From contig JAEWOH010000018.1 of the NCBI GenBank assembly GCA_023460955.1, positions 62,001 to 126,000 on the forward strand: 64,000 bases of DNA. Direction: 5' to 3'. This stretch comes from Bacillota bacterium (lineage in GTDB: Bacteria; Bacillota; Clostridia; Acetivibrionales; DSM-1351). The notes beneath the pieces are model-generated. The model had not been told where the DNA came from. It ran no database searches and worked only from the letters and a program-made list of their open reading frames with translations. The position numbers were made by a program, and so were the translations under genes. Positions 8,858-17,051 of this stretch are shown piece after piece (positions within the stretch are counted from its first letter, which is position 1; each line of letters opens with the position of its first letter).

Positions 8858-9561
8858 TACCAATTCACCTCACTTACAGAAAGAGGCGTCTCAATTAATG
8901 AAATATCTCTTACCTTGCCGTTTTTCAGGTGGATTACTTTGTCTGCAGCCTGCGCCAGAGCCGCATTATGTGTGACTATTATAACTGTCTTTTTTTGCTC
9001 CCTGCTCAATTTTTGCAGAAGGGACAATATTATTGTGCCTGTCTCACTGTCCAGAGCTCCGGTGGGCTCATCGCATAACAGCATCATAGGATTTTTGCAT
9101 ATGGCTCTGGCTATGGAAACTCTCTGCTGTTCTCCTCCCGACAGTTCTGACGGAAACTTTCTTAAGTGATCCTCCAGACCTACTGAAACTAAAACATCCT
9201 CCGCATCGAGAGGGGCTTTAACAATATTTTTGATTAATGCTACATTTTCAAGAGCGGTAAGTGTGGGAATAAGATTATAAAATTGAAACACAAAGCCAAC
9301 GTTTTCGGCTCTGAAACTGGTCAGCTGTTGTTCGTTATATTTTGCAATATTCTGACCGTTAATTATTATGTCTCCAGATGTAGCTGAATCCATCCCTCCT
9401 AAAAGATTCAATACGGTTGATTTACCGGCCCCACTTGGTCCCAATATAACAACAAATTCCCCCTGATTAATTGAAAAATTAATATTATCAGCAGCTAAAA
9501 GCTTTTTTGAACCGGTAACATATTCTTTGGTGACATTTTTAAATTGAATTAATGAATTCAT
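8857..9561 (-). CDS. ABC transporter ATP-binding protein, MacB/LolD-like
   Basis: 234 residues. ATG 9561 is chosen because a longer frame from ATG 9573 would put the AGGAGGT ribosome site inside the coding region. Walker A is GPSGAGKST, the Q-loop is FVFQFYNL, the signature is LSGGEQQRVSIARA and Walker B is MLLCDEPTGALD, followed by a TVIIVTH switch histidine. This is the LolD/MacB-type ATPase class that pairs with FtsX-like permeases. It is first in a two-gene operon with the permease and divergent from a TetR regulator. Confidence 0.95.
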   Translation of the reverse strand: MNSLIQFKNVTKEYVTGSKKLLAADNINFSINQGEFVVILGPSGAGKSTVLNLLGGMDSATSGDIIINGQNIAKYNEQQLTSFRAENVGFVFQFYNLIPTLTALENVALIKNIVKAPLDAEDVLVSVGLEDHLRKFPSELSGGEQQRVSIARAICKNPMMLLCDEPTGALDSETGTIILSLLQKLSREQKKTVIIVTHNAALAQAADKVIHLKNGKVRDISLIETPLSVSEVNW

Positions 9562-9591
9562 AATAACCTCCATAGCTTTGTTATAAAAAAC

Positions 9592-9607
9592 ATGAAATAC
9601 ATTTCAT
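9592..9607. promoter_or_regulatory. Palindromic operator 1 (ATGAAAT-N2-ATTTCAT)
   Basis: Perfect 7-base arms with two bases between, immediately downstream of the -10 of the leftward ABC promoter. It shares its half-site with operator 2, so the divergent TetR protein is the likely ligand. Confidence 0.65.
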
Positions 9608-9611
9608 ATTT

Positions 9612-9641
9612 AGTATATTATTGTTTGGATGGAAATGTCAA
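9612..9641 (-). promoter_or_regulatory. Promoter of the ABC exporter operon
   Basis: On the minus strand TTGACA (9641-9636) and TATACT (9617-9612) have 18-base spacing. The promoter is flanked on both sides by the ATGAAAT palindromes. Confidence 0.65.
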
Positions 9642-9644
9642 TGA

Positions 9645-9666
9645 AATATGAAATTTATTTCATATT
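9645..9666. promoter_or_regulatory. Palindromic operator 2 (AATATGAAAT-N2-ATTTCATATT)
   Basis: Perfect 10-base arms (9645-9654 and 9657-9666) with a two-base centre, just upstream of the leftward -35 and eight bases before the rightward -35. It could control both divergent promoters. Confidence 0.7.
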
Positions 9667-9673
9667 TTAATCA

Positions 9674-9702
9674 TTGCATATTTAAAATCAATAAAATATA
9701 AT
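9674..9702 (+). promoter_or_regulatory. Promoter of the tetR-family gene
   Basis: TTGCAT (9674-9679) and TATAAT (9697-9702) with 17-base spacing, about 50 bases before the regulator start. Confidence 0.6.
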
Positions 9703-9751
9703 TAATTCATAACTATCAAAACCTTATAAGTGTACTACGGAGATAAATACC

Positions 9752-10357
9752 ATGAGTAATAGTGAAATCAGAGAGCCAAAGCAAAAGCGTTCCATAGAGA
9801 AAAAAAGAAAAATTGTTGAAGCAGGTTTTAGGCTGTTTGGTGAAAAAGGCTTTTATAATACCAATACTGCTGAAATAGCTAAAGAAGCAGGCGTTTCAAC
9901 CGGGATAGTCTACAACTATTTTAAGGATAAAAAGGATATCTTCCTTGATGTTATAAAGTACTATGCCGAAGGAATGACAAATCTTCTTTATAATATGATG
10001 AATAATTTAGAAGAACCCTACGAGCTCAATTCTCTGGTTAATACAATCATTGATATTTTTACGAGTTCCCATTCTCTGTCACAGTCTGCCCATGAAGAAA
10101 TGATGGCAATGTCTCACACTGATGAAGACGTCCGGGAGTATTTCTGCTATTTTGAAGTAACCACAGCAAACACTTTGGTAGAGATTTTGGATAGACATGG
10201 GTTAAAACCACCTAATGCACGAGAAAAGATTCTTATTGCTATGGGTATGATAGAAGACCTTTGCCACAAAATGGCATATCATAATCATGATTATATGAAT
10301 TATCCCGTCATGAAACAAGAGGTTATTCGGGCAATTGTAACCATGATGCGGGATTAG
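9752..10357 (+). CDS. TetR/AcrR-family transcriptional regulator
   Basis: 201 residues. The N-terminal DNA-binding domain (about residues 15-62) carries KRKIVEAGFRLFGEKGFYNT and TAEIAKEAGVSTGIVYNYFKDKKDIF, a clear TetR helix-turn-helix. The remaining 140 residues form the variable helical ligand domain. The start ATG has a modest GGAG site. It is divergent from the MacB-like exporter, and two perfect palindromes with the same half-site lie between them, so it probably represses the exporter and itself until it binds an exported compound. Confidence 0.93.
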   Translation: MSNSEIREPKQKRSIEKKRKIVEAGFRLFGEKGFYNTNTAEIAKEAGVSTGIVYNYFKDKKDIFLDVIKYYAEGMTNLLYNMMNNLEEPYELNSLVNTIIDIFTSSHSLSQSAHEEMMAMSHTDEDVREYFCYFEVTTANTLVEILDRHGLKPPNAREKILIAMGMIEDLCHKMAYHNHDYMNYPVMKQEVIRAIVTMMRD

Positions 10358-10547
10358 TCATGATAAATTCAGACCTTTTATTGCATTAAAACATAGTTTA
10401 CAAATCTGAAAATAGGTGTATAATAATTAATAGCTTATAAAATTTATATGTTTAGTATGAATTAACAAACTAAAGCTAAACAACAGTAGTTCTACAGTAG
10501 GTTTTAATTATTATTACATACGTGCTATGCGTGTAGAGGGGGATATT

Positions 10548-11030
10548 ATGATAAAAAATGTAGCAACAATCAATGAACAACATACAACAGATCTTAGAAA
10601 TGCTTTTGAACACAGGGCTACCTGGTTCTACTACCTGATTGAGGAGGCAGAAAAAAGAGGAATAGATATTCAGTTTGCCAAAGATGCTATCTATAAATGC
10701 GGATGCTTCCATGGTGAAAATAAGTTCCCAAAAACAAACGATATTAAAGAATTTGCTGCGGCTTTTGCAACCGAACAGGTTAAGAAGGTTTTTGAGATGG
10801 ACGTAACGACAACGGAGAAAGAGTTAAAAATTGATTTTCATTACTGCCCTCTGGTTTCTGCATGGAAAAAACTAACCAATGATGAAATTAAGATATCCAG
10901 GTTATGTGATGCTGCCATGGATGGTGATAGAGGAATAATAAGCAGGTATGATAACTTTACCTTTGAACTTGGAGATACTATTGCAGACGGTAAGGACACT
11001 TGCCAGGTATTAATCAAGAAAGTTAAATAA
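10548..11030 (+). CDS. ATC hydrolase (L-2-amino-thiazoline-4-carboxylate hydrolase) family protein
   Basis: 160 residues from ATG 10548, preceded by GAGGGGGA; an ATG at 10527 would bury that site. The sequence resembles the ATC hydrolase family: RATWFYYLIEEAEKRG, DAIYKCGCFHGENKF and FHYCPLVSAWKKL, with Cys and His residues in those motifs. Characterised members open ATC toward L-cysteine. It lies upstream of a cyst(e)ine-type ABC importer but has its own terminator. A sulfur-amino-acid role fits both the family and the neighbours. Many members are uncharacterised, so the substrate is inferred. Confidence 0.72.
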   Translation: MIKNVATINEQHTTDLRNAFEHRATWFYYLIEEAEKRGIDIQFAKDAIYKCGCFHGENKFPKTNDIKEFAAAFATEQVKKVFEMDVTTTEKELKIDFHYCPLVSAWKKLTNDEIKISRLCDAAMDGDRGIISRYDNFTFELGDTIADGKDTCQVLIKKVK

Positions 11031-11082
11031 TAAGCCTATTAAAATTAATACTTATATACTTCAATTATGGACTTGCACCAGT

Positions 11083-11138
11083 AGCAGGTGTGGAATTTCA
11101 AAAGGGCCCTATACCTTGAAATTCTGCACCTGCTTTTT
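11083..11138 (+). terminator. Intrinsic terminator after ATC hydrolase gene
   Basis: 19-base arms (11083-11101 and 11116-11134) pair with only two central differences, and a T5 run follows. Confidence 0.88.
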
Positions 11139-11232
11139 GTGTAATTATAATAGTTCGTATTCCGAATTAAGCCAGTCTGTTTGGTAAAATTTACGTTTTT
11201 TAATAAATCTAACAATTTTAAAATAATTTATA

Positions 11233-11261
11233 TTGACAAATCCCTATCGGAATACTAAACT
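11233..11261 (+). promoter_or_regulatory. Promoter and possible CymR-like site upstream of the importer operon
   Basis: TTGACA (11233-11238) and a weak TAAACT (11256-11261) have 17-base spacing. Between them lies CCTATCGGAATA (11243-11254), which resembles sites used by CymR-type cysteine regulators in Firmicutes. TATTCCGA, the complement of its right part, occurs at about 11158-11165. The CymR assignment is tentative. Confidence 0.4.
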
Positions 11262-11328
11262 ATATTCAATACATATAAAACTTATATGAATACTACACAA
11301 TAAAGATAACGAAAGGGAGATTAAAATT

Positions 11329-12210
11329 ATGAAGAAAATTAAATTTTTAAGCTTAGTAGCAGCAGGACTATTAACGGCAGCACTTGTAACCGGGTGTGGA
11401 GCTGCAAATTCGGGTGCTGAAAATACTGATTCACAAGCTGCATCAGGATCCGGGGCTCAGGTTACCAAAGTGAAAGTAGCCTATGATCAGGCTTCTAAAC
11501 CAATTTCCTGGCTGGATGAAAACGGCAAAGCAACGGGTTATGATGTTGAAGTAATGAGGCTGGTGGACGAATTGCTTCCTCAATATGAATTTGAATTTAT
11601 CGGAACTTCAAATGATGATCTCCTATTAGGAGTTGAGCAGGGCAAATATGATGTTGGCATAAAAAATGCTTTCTGGACAAAGGAAAGAACAGAAAAGTTT
11701 ATTTTCCCCAAGGAATTTCTTGGACTTAGCAGTACAGGTTTTGTTCTCAAGAAAAGCAATGAAAGTATTAAGACTCTCTCAGATTTTGCAAAAGCAGGTA
11801 TGACTTTAGCTCCAATTGCGGCAAACAATGCACAGTACACCATTATTGATGAATACAACAAAGCAAACCCTGATAATCAGGTAAAACTTGAAGCCGGTGA
11901 TTCCTTTACGGTTGATGTGGTTCAATGGGTTAACGAGGGCCGTGTTGACGGTGGTGTCATTATTGAAGGTGTTTATAACAAACAGGTGAAGGCTGACGAA
12001 GGACAATATCACAGCCTTGCAAACGATCTGGTATACAATGAATTTGCTGTTATAAAAACATGGCCGTTATTCAACAAAAAGCAGCAGGCGTTTGCAGATG
12101 CTTATGATACCGCTGTCAAAAAGCTCAAGGATGAAAAGAAAACAAATGAACAAAGTGTCAAATTCTATGGAAAAGACTTATTTGAAGTTCTTGATAAAGT
12201 TAACAGATAA
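11329..12210 (+). CDS. Polar amino acid ABC transporter substrate-binding lipoprotein (cyst(e)ine-type)
   Basis: 293 residues with a lipoprotein signal (lipobox LVTGC, Cys23) and a Ser/Gly/Ala linker. The mature part is SBP_bac_3-like: VKVAYDQASKPISWLDENGKATGYDVEVM, then DLLLGVEQGKYDVGIKNAFWTKERTEKF. These proteins bind polar amino acids outside the membrane. The operon order binding protein - permease - permease - ATPase with nearby sulfur enzymes resembles the TcyJKLMN cystine importer. The start has AAAGGGAGA upstream. Cyst(e)ine is the best guess; other polar amino acids are possible. Confidence 0.88.
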   Translation: MKKIKFLSLVAAGLLTAALVTGCGAANSGAENTDSQAASGSGAQVTKVKVAYDQASKPISWLDENGKATGYDVEVMRLVDELLPQYEFEFIGTSNDDLLLGVEQGKYDVGIKNAFWTKERTEKFIFPKEFLGLSSTGFVLKKSNESIKTLSDFAKAGMTLAPIAANNAQYTIIDEYNKANPDNQVKLEAGDSFTVDVVQWVNEGRVDGGVIIEGVYNKQVKADEGQYHSLANDLVYNEFAVIKTWPLFNKKQQAFADAYDTAVKKLKDEKKTNEQSVKFYGKDLFEVLDKVNR

Positions 12211-12242
12211 TTATTAAATCTTTTGTGGGGTTGGGACTGAAC

Positions 12243-12950
12243 ATGGACAAATATTTCGATGCAGTATATATAATTGACGCATTTCCTAAGCTGTTACCGT
12301 ATTTGAGAGTAACTTTCATGATAACCATTCTGTCAGTGTTTTTTGGAACTCTTCTGGGTTTCCTACTGGCAGCGGCCAAAATTAAAAGAGGCAGGATAGC
12401 ACTGAAAATCGCAAACGGGTACACAACTGCCTTGAGATGTACCCCGTCCATAGTTCTGCTTTTCCTCATTTATTACGGAATACCGGCAATTACTGAAAGC
12501 TTCGGTATCAATCTGGACAGTGTGGATAAAACAATTTTTATTGTTATAACCTTCTCGCTACAGTTTGCGGCAGCCATGTGTGAGGTTATACGAACTGCTT
12601 ACGATTCGGTGGACAAAGGACAGTATGAGGCGGCTGTGAGTGTGGGCTTGAACAGCTTTCAGGCATACAAAATAGTAATTTTCCCCCAGGCATTTGTTGT
12701 TGCACTGCCGAATATAGGAAATTCACTGCTTGCACTGATTAAAGAGGGGGCACTTGCATATACCATCGGACTGATTGATGTAATGGGAAAAGCAAGCCTC
12801 ATAATAGCTGGAAATTTCAATGCCCACGCGCTGGAAACCTATATAGCACTCTCTCTGATATATTGGGTGATATCACTCACAATTGAGAATATATTCATTA
12901 AAACTGAGAAGGAACTGGGCAAAGGCAGACAAGTTGCCAAGTCTATATAA
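12243..12950 (+). CDS. Amino acid ABC transporter permease 1
   Basis: 235 residues from ATG 12243. A longer frame from GTG 12225 adds six residues that cover the G-rich ribosome site. The protein has about five hydrophobic segments and the HisM-type motif EVIRTAYDSVDKGQYEAAVSVG with PQAFVVALPNIGNSLLALIKEGA, the cytoplasmic EAA loop that contacts the ATPase. The gene lies 32 bases after the binding-protein gene. It should form a heterodimer with the next permease. Confidence 0.9.
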   Translation: MDKYFDAVYIIDAFPKLLPYLRVTFMITILSVFFGTLLGFLLAAAKIKRGRIALKIANGYTTALRCTPSIVLLFLIYYGIPAITESFGINLDSVDKTIFIVITFSLQFAAAMCEVIRTAYDSVDKGQYEAAVSVGLNSFQAYKIVIFPQAFVVALPNIGNSLLALIKEGALAYTIGLIDVMGKASLIIAGNFNAHALETYIALSLIYWVISLTIENIFIKTEKELGKGRQVAKSI

Positions 12951-12964
12951 TCGGGGGTGGCAGG

Positions 12965-13669
12965 ATGTTAAATTACGAATTTCTATATAAAACTTTCTTT
13001 GTTGCACTCTCGGGTGTACCGACGGCGTTACTTATAACTGTGACAGCTATGATATTTGCTCTTCCACTTGGTTTTATGCTGGCCCTTGCCAGATTGAATC
13101 AGGTTCCTGTACTTCATCGAATTGCTCAAGTTTATGTATCTTTTGTGAGGGGTACACCGATGATAGTACAGATATTTATAATTTATAACAGTGTTCCATT
13201 GCTGCTGTCCAGACTTTTCACAAGCCTCCATATCAATGTGAAAATTTATGATATAAATCCGATTTGGTACGCATTCATAGTTTTCTCAATAAACACAATA
13301 GCAATATTATCTGAGGTATTCAGATCTGCGCTGGGAGCTGTTAACAAAGGACAACTGGAGGCGGCTCAGTCCGTAGGGTTAACCAATTTCCAAGCCTATA
13401 CTCAAGTCATTATTCCTCAGGCACTTACAGTGGCATTGCCTAATATTTGTAATGCCACAACAAACCTTATTAAGGGAACCTCTCTGGGTTACGCAATGTC
13501 ACTTAAGGAAATTACGCTTAGGGCCAAGGTTGCCGCAAATGTCGGCTACAACTACGTGGAAGCCTATATAGATATATTCCTTGTATACCTTATTATTTGC
13601 GGATTGGTGGAGTATGGCTTTAAGCTTTTCGAAAAAAGAATAAGAACCTATAAAAGTGTTAATGCGTGA
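12965..13669 (+). CDS. Amino acid ABC transporter permease 2
   Basis: 234 residues; the start ATG follows GGGGGTGGCAGG. It has five or so hydrophobic segments, an early FVRGTPMIVQIFIIY motif typical of polar amino acid permeases, and an EAA loop SEVFRSALGAVNKGQLEAAQ with PQALTVALPNICNATTNLIKG. It is related to permease 1 and only 14 bases separate them, which supports a heterodimeric channel in the cytoplasmic membrane. Confidence 0.92.
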   Translation: MLNYEFLYKTFFVALSGVPTALLITVTAMIFALPLGFMLALARLNQVPVLHRIAQVYVSFVRGTPMIVQIFIIYNSVPLLLSRLFTSLHINVKIYDINPIWYAFIVFSINTIAILSEVFRSALGAVNKGQLEAAQSVGLTNFQAYTQVIIPQALTVALPNICNATTNLIKGTSLGYAMSLKEITLRAKVAANVGYNYVEAYIDIFLVYLIICGLVEYGFKLFEKRIRTYKSVNA

Positions 13670-13702
13670 CTATTGAAATTATCTTTGACTGGGGGAAACA
13701 AT

Positions 13703-14455
13703 ATGCTAAAAATTAGTAACATTCATAAGGCATTTGGTAAGAATGAGGTTTTAAAAGGTGTTGATTTGAATATTGATAAGGGGGATGTTGTGGTAATACT
13801 CGGACCAAGTGGTTCTGGCAAAACAACTCTTCTCAGATGTATAAATTTCCTTGAAAAACCGGATGAGGGGCATGCGGTCTTCGGAGATACTGATGTTAGC
13901 CTGAAAACAGCAACTAAGAAGCAGATACATGAAATAAGACAAAAAGTAGCCTTTGTATTTCAGAACTATAATTTGTTCAATAACAAAACGGCGCTGGACA
14001 ATGTGGCGTTGGGATTGATTGTTGGAAGAAAAATGGCTAAGGAAGAGGCCTATGAAATAAGCAAAAAGGCACTTGATAAAGTAGGCTTATCAGACAAATA
14101 CAATTTTTATCCCAGTCAGCTCTCAGGTGGTCAACAACAGCGTGTCGGTATAGCAAGAGCAATTGCACTCAGTCCGGATATTATATTATTTGATGAACCT
14201 ACCTCAGCACTTGACCCGGAACTGATAGGAGAAGTCCTTACAGTAATGAGAAAAATAGCTCGGGAGGGTACGACTATGGTGGTTGTAACACATGAGATGT
14301 CCTTTGCACAGGATGTTGCAAACAGAGTTATCTTTATGGACGGAGGTGTGGTTGTGGAGGAGGGTGAGCCAAAAGAGATTTTTACACAGCCTAAGGAAGA
14401 AAGAACAAGGCAGTTTCTAAAAAGGATTTTACCTGATTATACCTATTATATTTAA
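13703..14455 (+). CDS. Amino acid ABC transporter ATP-binding protein
   Basis: 250 residues from ATG 13703, with GGGGGAA upstream; a TTG at 13673 would place that site in the coding region. Walker A is GPSGSGKTT, the signature LSGGQQQRVGIARA, Walker B IILFDEPTSALDPE, and the switch is VVVTHEM. The sequence is of the GlnQ/TcyN polar amino acid class. It ends with the family-typical FTQPKEERTRQFLKRIL tail. It is the last gene of the import operon; AT-rich repeats follow rather than a strong terminator. Confidence 0.95.
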   Translation: MLKISNIHKAFGKNEVLKGVDLNIDKGDVVVILGPSGSGKTTLLRCINFLEKPDEGHAVFGDTDVSLKTATKKQIHEIRQKVAFVFQNYNLFNNKTALDNVALGLIVGRKMAKEEAYEISKKALDKVGLSDKYNFYPSQLSGGQQQRVGIARAIALSPDIILFDEPTSALDPELIGEVLTVMRKIAREGTTMVVVTHEMSFAQDVANRVIFMDGGVVVEEGEPKEIFTQPKEERTRQFLKRILPDYTYYI

Positions 14456-14460
14456 TAATA

Positions 14461-14560
14461 AGTATTTAGTTTAAGTAAAGCATTTAATTTTAAGCATTTA
14501 ATTTTAATTATTTTTAGCAATTAATTTTAAAAGCATTTAACTTTTAGCATTAAATTTTAA
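14461..14560 (+). repeat. AT-rich degenerate short tandem repeats
   Basis: A 14-base unit AGCATTTAATTTTA occurs perfectly twice in tandem (14479-14492 and 14493-14506). Three diverged copies follow, starting near 14517, 14532 and 14546. It fills the gap between the ABC ATPase and the URO-D family gene. No gene or RNA structure was seen. Confidence 0.6.
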
Positions 14561-14619
14561 CTTTATATTTAGTTCTTCAAATATTTTATTTATTTTTTAT
14601 TATGTTAGGGGGCGACTAT

Positions 14620-15600
14620 ATGTCAAAAAGAGAAAGATTACTTAATGCTTTCAATAACAAGCCGGTAGACAGGATTCCTGTTGGATTCTGGTTTCATTTC
14701 CTGCCGGAGGAGGAGCTTGGGAACGGGCTGGAAAAACCTGAATTGGTTGAGATTAATATAGCATCTCATAGGAGCTTTATTGAAGCAGCTGATCCCGATT
14801 TCGTGAAGATCATGAGCGACGGATTTTTCCGTTATCCAAGCCCGGTACTTGAGTCCTTATCAAATGTGCAGGACCTTAAGAAGCTGACACCTGTTGGTAA
14901 AAATCATGAATGGCTACAGAAACAGATAAGTCTCGTAAAAGAAGTTACAGGCTTCCTAAAAGATACATGTTCCTTTTATAACATATTCTCTCCTGCAACC
15001 TTCTTAAGAATTGCCATATCTGAAGAGAGGTTTATTGAATACTTCAGAGAAGACCCTGCGGCAATAGCCTATGCGCTTGATGTAATAGCACAGGACCTTG
15101 TCATATTGGCACAAGCTGTAATAGAGGAAGCAGGTGCCGACGGAATATATCTAAGTGTTCAGAATCCCGGAAATGGTGCCTTTACATATGAGGAATACCG
15201 CAGATATATAACTCCAAGTGAAAAGAAGGTTCTGGAAAGTGCCAATCAAGTAAGTCATAATAATATCCTTCACTGCTGCGGATACAACGGCAATAAAAAT
15301 AATTTAAGCGTTTGGAAGGATTATGATGCCAAGGCGGTAAACTGGGCAGTAACCATAGAAAAGCTTGACTTGGCTGAAGGAAAAAAATTCTTTGGAGGAA
15401 AGGCCGTTATAGGAGGCTTTGACAACCGTCCAGGAAAACTATTGCATACCGGTTCCAAAGAGGAAATAGAAGAGTTTACCCGAGGGCTTGTTAAAAAGGC
15501 TGGAAATGATGGGGTAGTTATTGGAGCAGACTGCACCGTACCAGCAGATATCGATTTGAACAGATTGCATTGGGTCAGGGAGTCAGTAGGTAATCTATAG
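14620..15600 (+). CDS. Uroporphyrinogen decarboxylase (URO-D) family protein
   Basis: 326 residues from ATG 14620; AGGGGG (14607-14612) sits upstream, so ATG 14602 is too early. The family signature is visible at the N-terminus (ERLLNAFNNKPVDRIPVGFWFH) and near the C-terminus (VIGGFDNRPGKLLHTGSKEEI, VIGADCTVP). It lacks a clear haem-pathway neighbourhood, and its HCCGYNGNKNN stretch holds a His-Cys-Cys group like those of URO-D-fold methyltransferases. It may act in corrinoid or thiol methyl transfer rather than as HemE. Function beyond the fold is uncertain. Confidence 0.8.
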   Translation: MSKRERLLNAFNNKPVDRIPVGFWFHFLPEEELGNGLEKPELVEINIASHRSFIEAADPDFVKIMSDGFFRYPSPVLESLSNVQDLKKLTPVGKNHEWLQKQISLVKEVTGFLKDTCSFYNIFSPATFLRIAISEERFIEYFREDPAAIAYALDVIAQDLVILAQAVIEEAGADGIYLSVQNPGNGAFTYEEYRRYITPSEKKVLESANQVSHNNILHCCGYNGNKNNLSVWKDYDAKAVNWAVTIEKLDLAEGKKFFGGKAVIGGFDNRPGKLLHTGSKEEIEEFTRGLVKKAGNDGVVIGADCTVPADIDLNRLHWVRESVGNL

Positions 15601-15655
15601 GCGGGACTTGTTTGGACAACTCAAAAACTTATAACATATATAAAACTTATAATGT

Positions 15656-15696
15656 CTTAAAAAACTTAACCTGAAGGATTGGTTAAGTTTTTTAAG
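15656..15696. terminator. Bidirectional intrinsic terminator
   Basis: Perfect 16-base arms (15656-15671 and 15681-15696) with a nine-base loop, with A-runs on the left arm and T-runs on the right. It serves the convergent URO-D and ArsR genes. Confidence 0.9.
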
Positions 15697-15709
15697 ATTG
15701 TAATTATAG

Positions 15710-16012
15710 CTACTGAATACTTCTAATAACTGACCCGATCAGCCCGGGGAATTTTTCTTCAAGCTCTGTGAACCTTATTGATAAAAACCTCTGTTTGCCT
15801 TCAATCCTGACATTGATTAAGCCGGATTCCCGCAGAACCTTAAAGTGATGGGAAAGGGCGGATTTTGGCAAGTCAATGTTACAGCAGGCACAAGTAGTTT
15901 CAGTCTGATTTGACAGGTTTTTTACAATCTGAAGCCTGATGGGGTCACCTAAAGCATTTAATATTGTAGATAAACACATTTGATCAATATTAGGATGAAA
16001 TAATTCTCTCAA
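15710..16012 (-). CDS. ArsR-family winged-helix regulator
   Basis: 100 residues, typical ArsR/SmtB length. The winged helix shows LGDPIRLQIVKNL, LPKSALSHHFKVLRESGLI and EGKQRFLSI. A Cys-rich CACC motif precedes the recognition helix, where metal- or thiol-sensing members often have ligands. It is divergent from a nitroreductase gene, and a perfect palindrome lies between them. It probably represses one or both genes in response to a metal, thiol or electrophile. Confidence 0.88.
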   Translation of the reverse strand: MRELFHPNIDQMCLSTILNALGDPIRLQIVKNLSNQTETTCACCNIDLPKSALSHHFKVLRESGLINVRIEGKQRFLSIRFTELEEKFPGLIGSVIRSIQ

Positions 16013-16314
16013 TACTTTACCTCCTCAGATTCGAACCCAGAGTGCCAGTCGTAGCGGATAATACATTAAATTCCGCTGTAACCGTATTCAAAATAAAACA
16101 AGTCTTAAAATTTTCGCTGACTTTTCTTAACATTACCTATTGAATCATATCATAAATTGTGATATATTAAAATAGTTCAATAGTATTTGAACTATTAAAC
16201 TTAAATATCAGGTTAAACTTTAAAAATACTCTTATAAAAGTATAATTTTTTATTTACTGATTGTAAACTATAGTTTGTAATAACCTTAATATCAACTTTA
16301 AGGAGAATGTTTGT
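16013..16314. other. Divergent intergenic region
   Basis: 302 bases between the ArsR and nitroreductase starts. It contains the perfect palindrome at 16171-16196 and a short hairpin AGCGGA...TCCGCT (about 16049-16075). No open frame of note. Confidence 0.5.
16171..16196. promoter_or_regulatory. Candidate ArsR operator palindrome
   Basis: AATAGTTCAA (16171-16180) and TTGAACTATT (16187-16196) are perfect 10-base arms with a six-base centre. No T-tract follows, so it is not a terminator. It lies about 120 bases upstream of the nitroreductase start and 160 from the ArsR start. Confidence 0.6.
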
Positions 16315-16869
16315 ATGAAAGACGTATTGGATGTAATCAAAAGCAGGAGGAGTGTAAGAAAATACAAGCCTGAACAGATAAGCAGGGAGCAGCTGGACAA
16401 AATAATTGAAGCTGGCATTTATGCTCCATCTGCTCATAATCAACAGCCTTGGCATTTTACAGTAATACAGAACCGAGAGTTACTGGCGGGAATAAATTCT
16501 TTTGTCAGAGAAGCAATGTCAAAGTCGGAGGACGAATGGGTACGGAAAATGGGATCAAAACCTGACTTCAAGGTAACCTACGATGCTCCAACCCTGGTAA
16601 TTGTTTCAGGCAGAAAGGATGGAATGGTGTGGAGGACTGACTGTGCGGCCGCTATTCAAAACATGCTTATTGCCGCTGAAAGTATGGATATCGGGTCAGT
16701 TTGGCTTGGACTTATGCGATTTCTTTTTGCAGATAAAAAGGAAGTTGTAAAGCTTAATATACCGGAAGGATATGAGCCCTTTTACGGTATTTCTTTTGGT
16801 TATAAGCACTATGACAGAAGCCTGCCTGTACCTAGAAGAAATATTGATGTAGTTAATTATATTTTGTAA
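16315..16869 (+). CDS. Nitroreductase-family FMN oxidoreductase
   Basis: 184 residues. The N-terminal FMN-binding signature is RRSVRKYKPEQ, followed by EAGIYAPSAHNQQPWHFTVIQ. The WLGLMRF region and the C-terminal GYEPFYGISFGYK match the family. Members are homodimeric FMN enzymes that reduce nitro compounds, quinones or flavins with NAD(P)H. The start ATG follows AAGGAGAAT. Divergence from ArsR suggests inducible expression; the substrate is unknown. Confidence 0.9.
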   Translation: MKDVLDVIKSRRSVRKYKPEQISREQLDKIIEAGIYAPSAHNQQPWHFTVIQNRELLAGINSFVREAMSKSEDEWVRKMGSKPDFKVTYDAPTLVIVSGRKDGMVWRTDCAAAIQNMLIAAESMDIGSVWLGLMRFLFADKKEVVKLNIPEGYEPFYGISFGYKHYDRSLPVPRRNIDVVNYIL

Positions 16870-17051
16870 AATATCTTGAAGAGAAGCAGTTAACATTTTT
16901 TCAAATATGGTTGGGCAATATATACTATGGGTATTTAGTTCATAGAATGCTTTGTTGATTTTATTTTTGCTACTTTTAAACATATTGATTTGGTATTTTT
17001 GACAGTGTTAACTAAGTTATGAAAAAACGATTTAAATAAGGAGGTGAAAAG

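Noticed and set aside
6584..9561. Calling the ABC pair ftsE/ftsX
   Set aside because: The permease is 757 residues with two FtsX-type halves, far longer than FtsX, and a TetR repressor controls the pair.
14461..14560. Possible CRISPR or RNA element
   Set aside because: Low-complexity AT repeats with no spacers and no stable hairpin.
14620..15600. Calling the gene hemE
   Set aside because: Only the URO-D fold is supported; there are no haem genes nearby and it has an HCC motif typical of other URO-D-fold enzymes.
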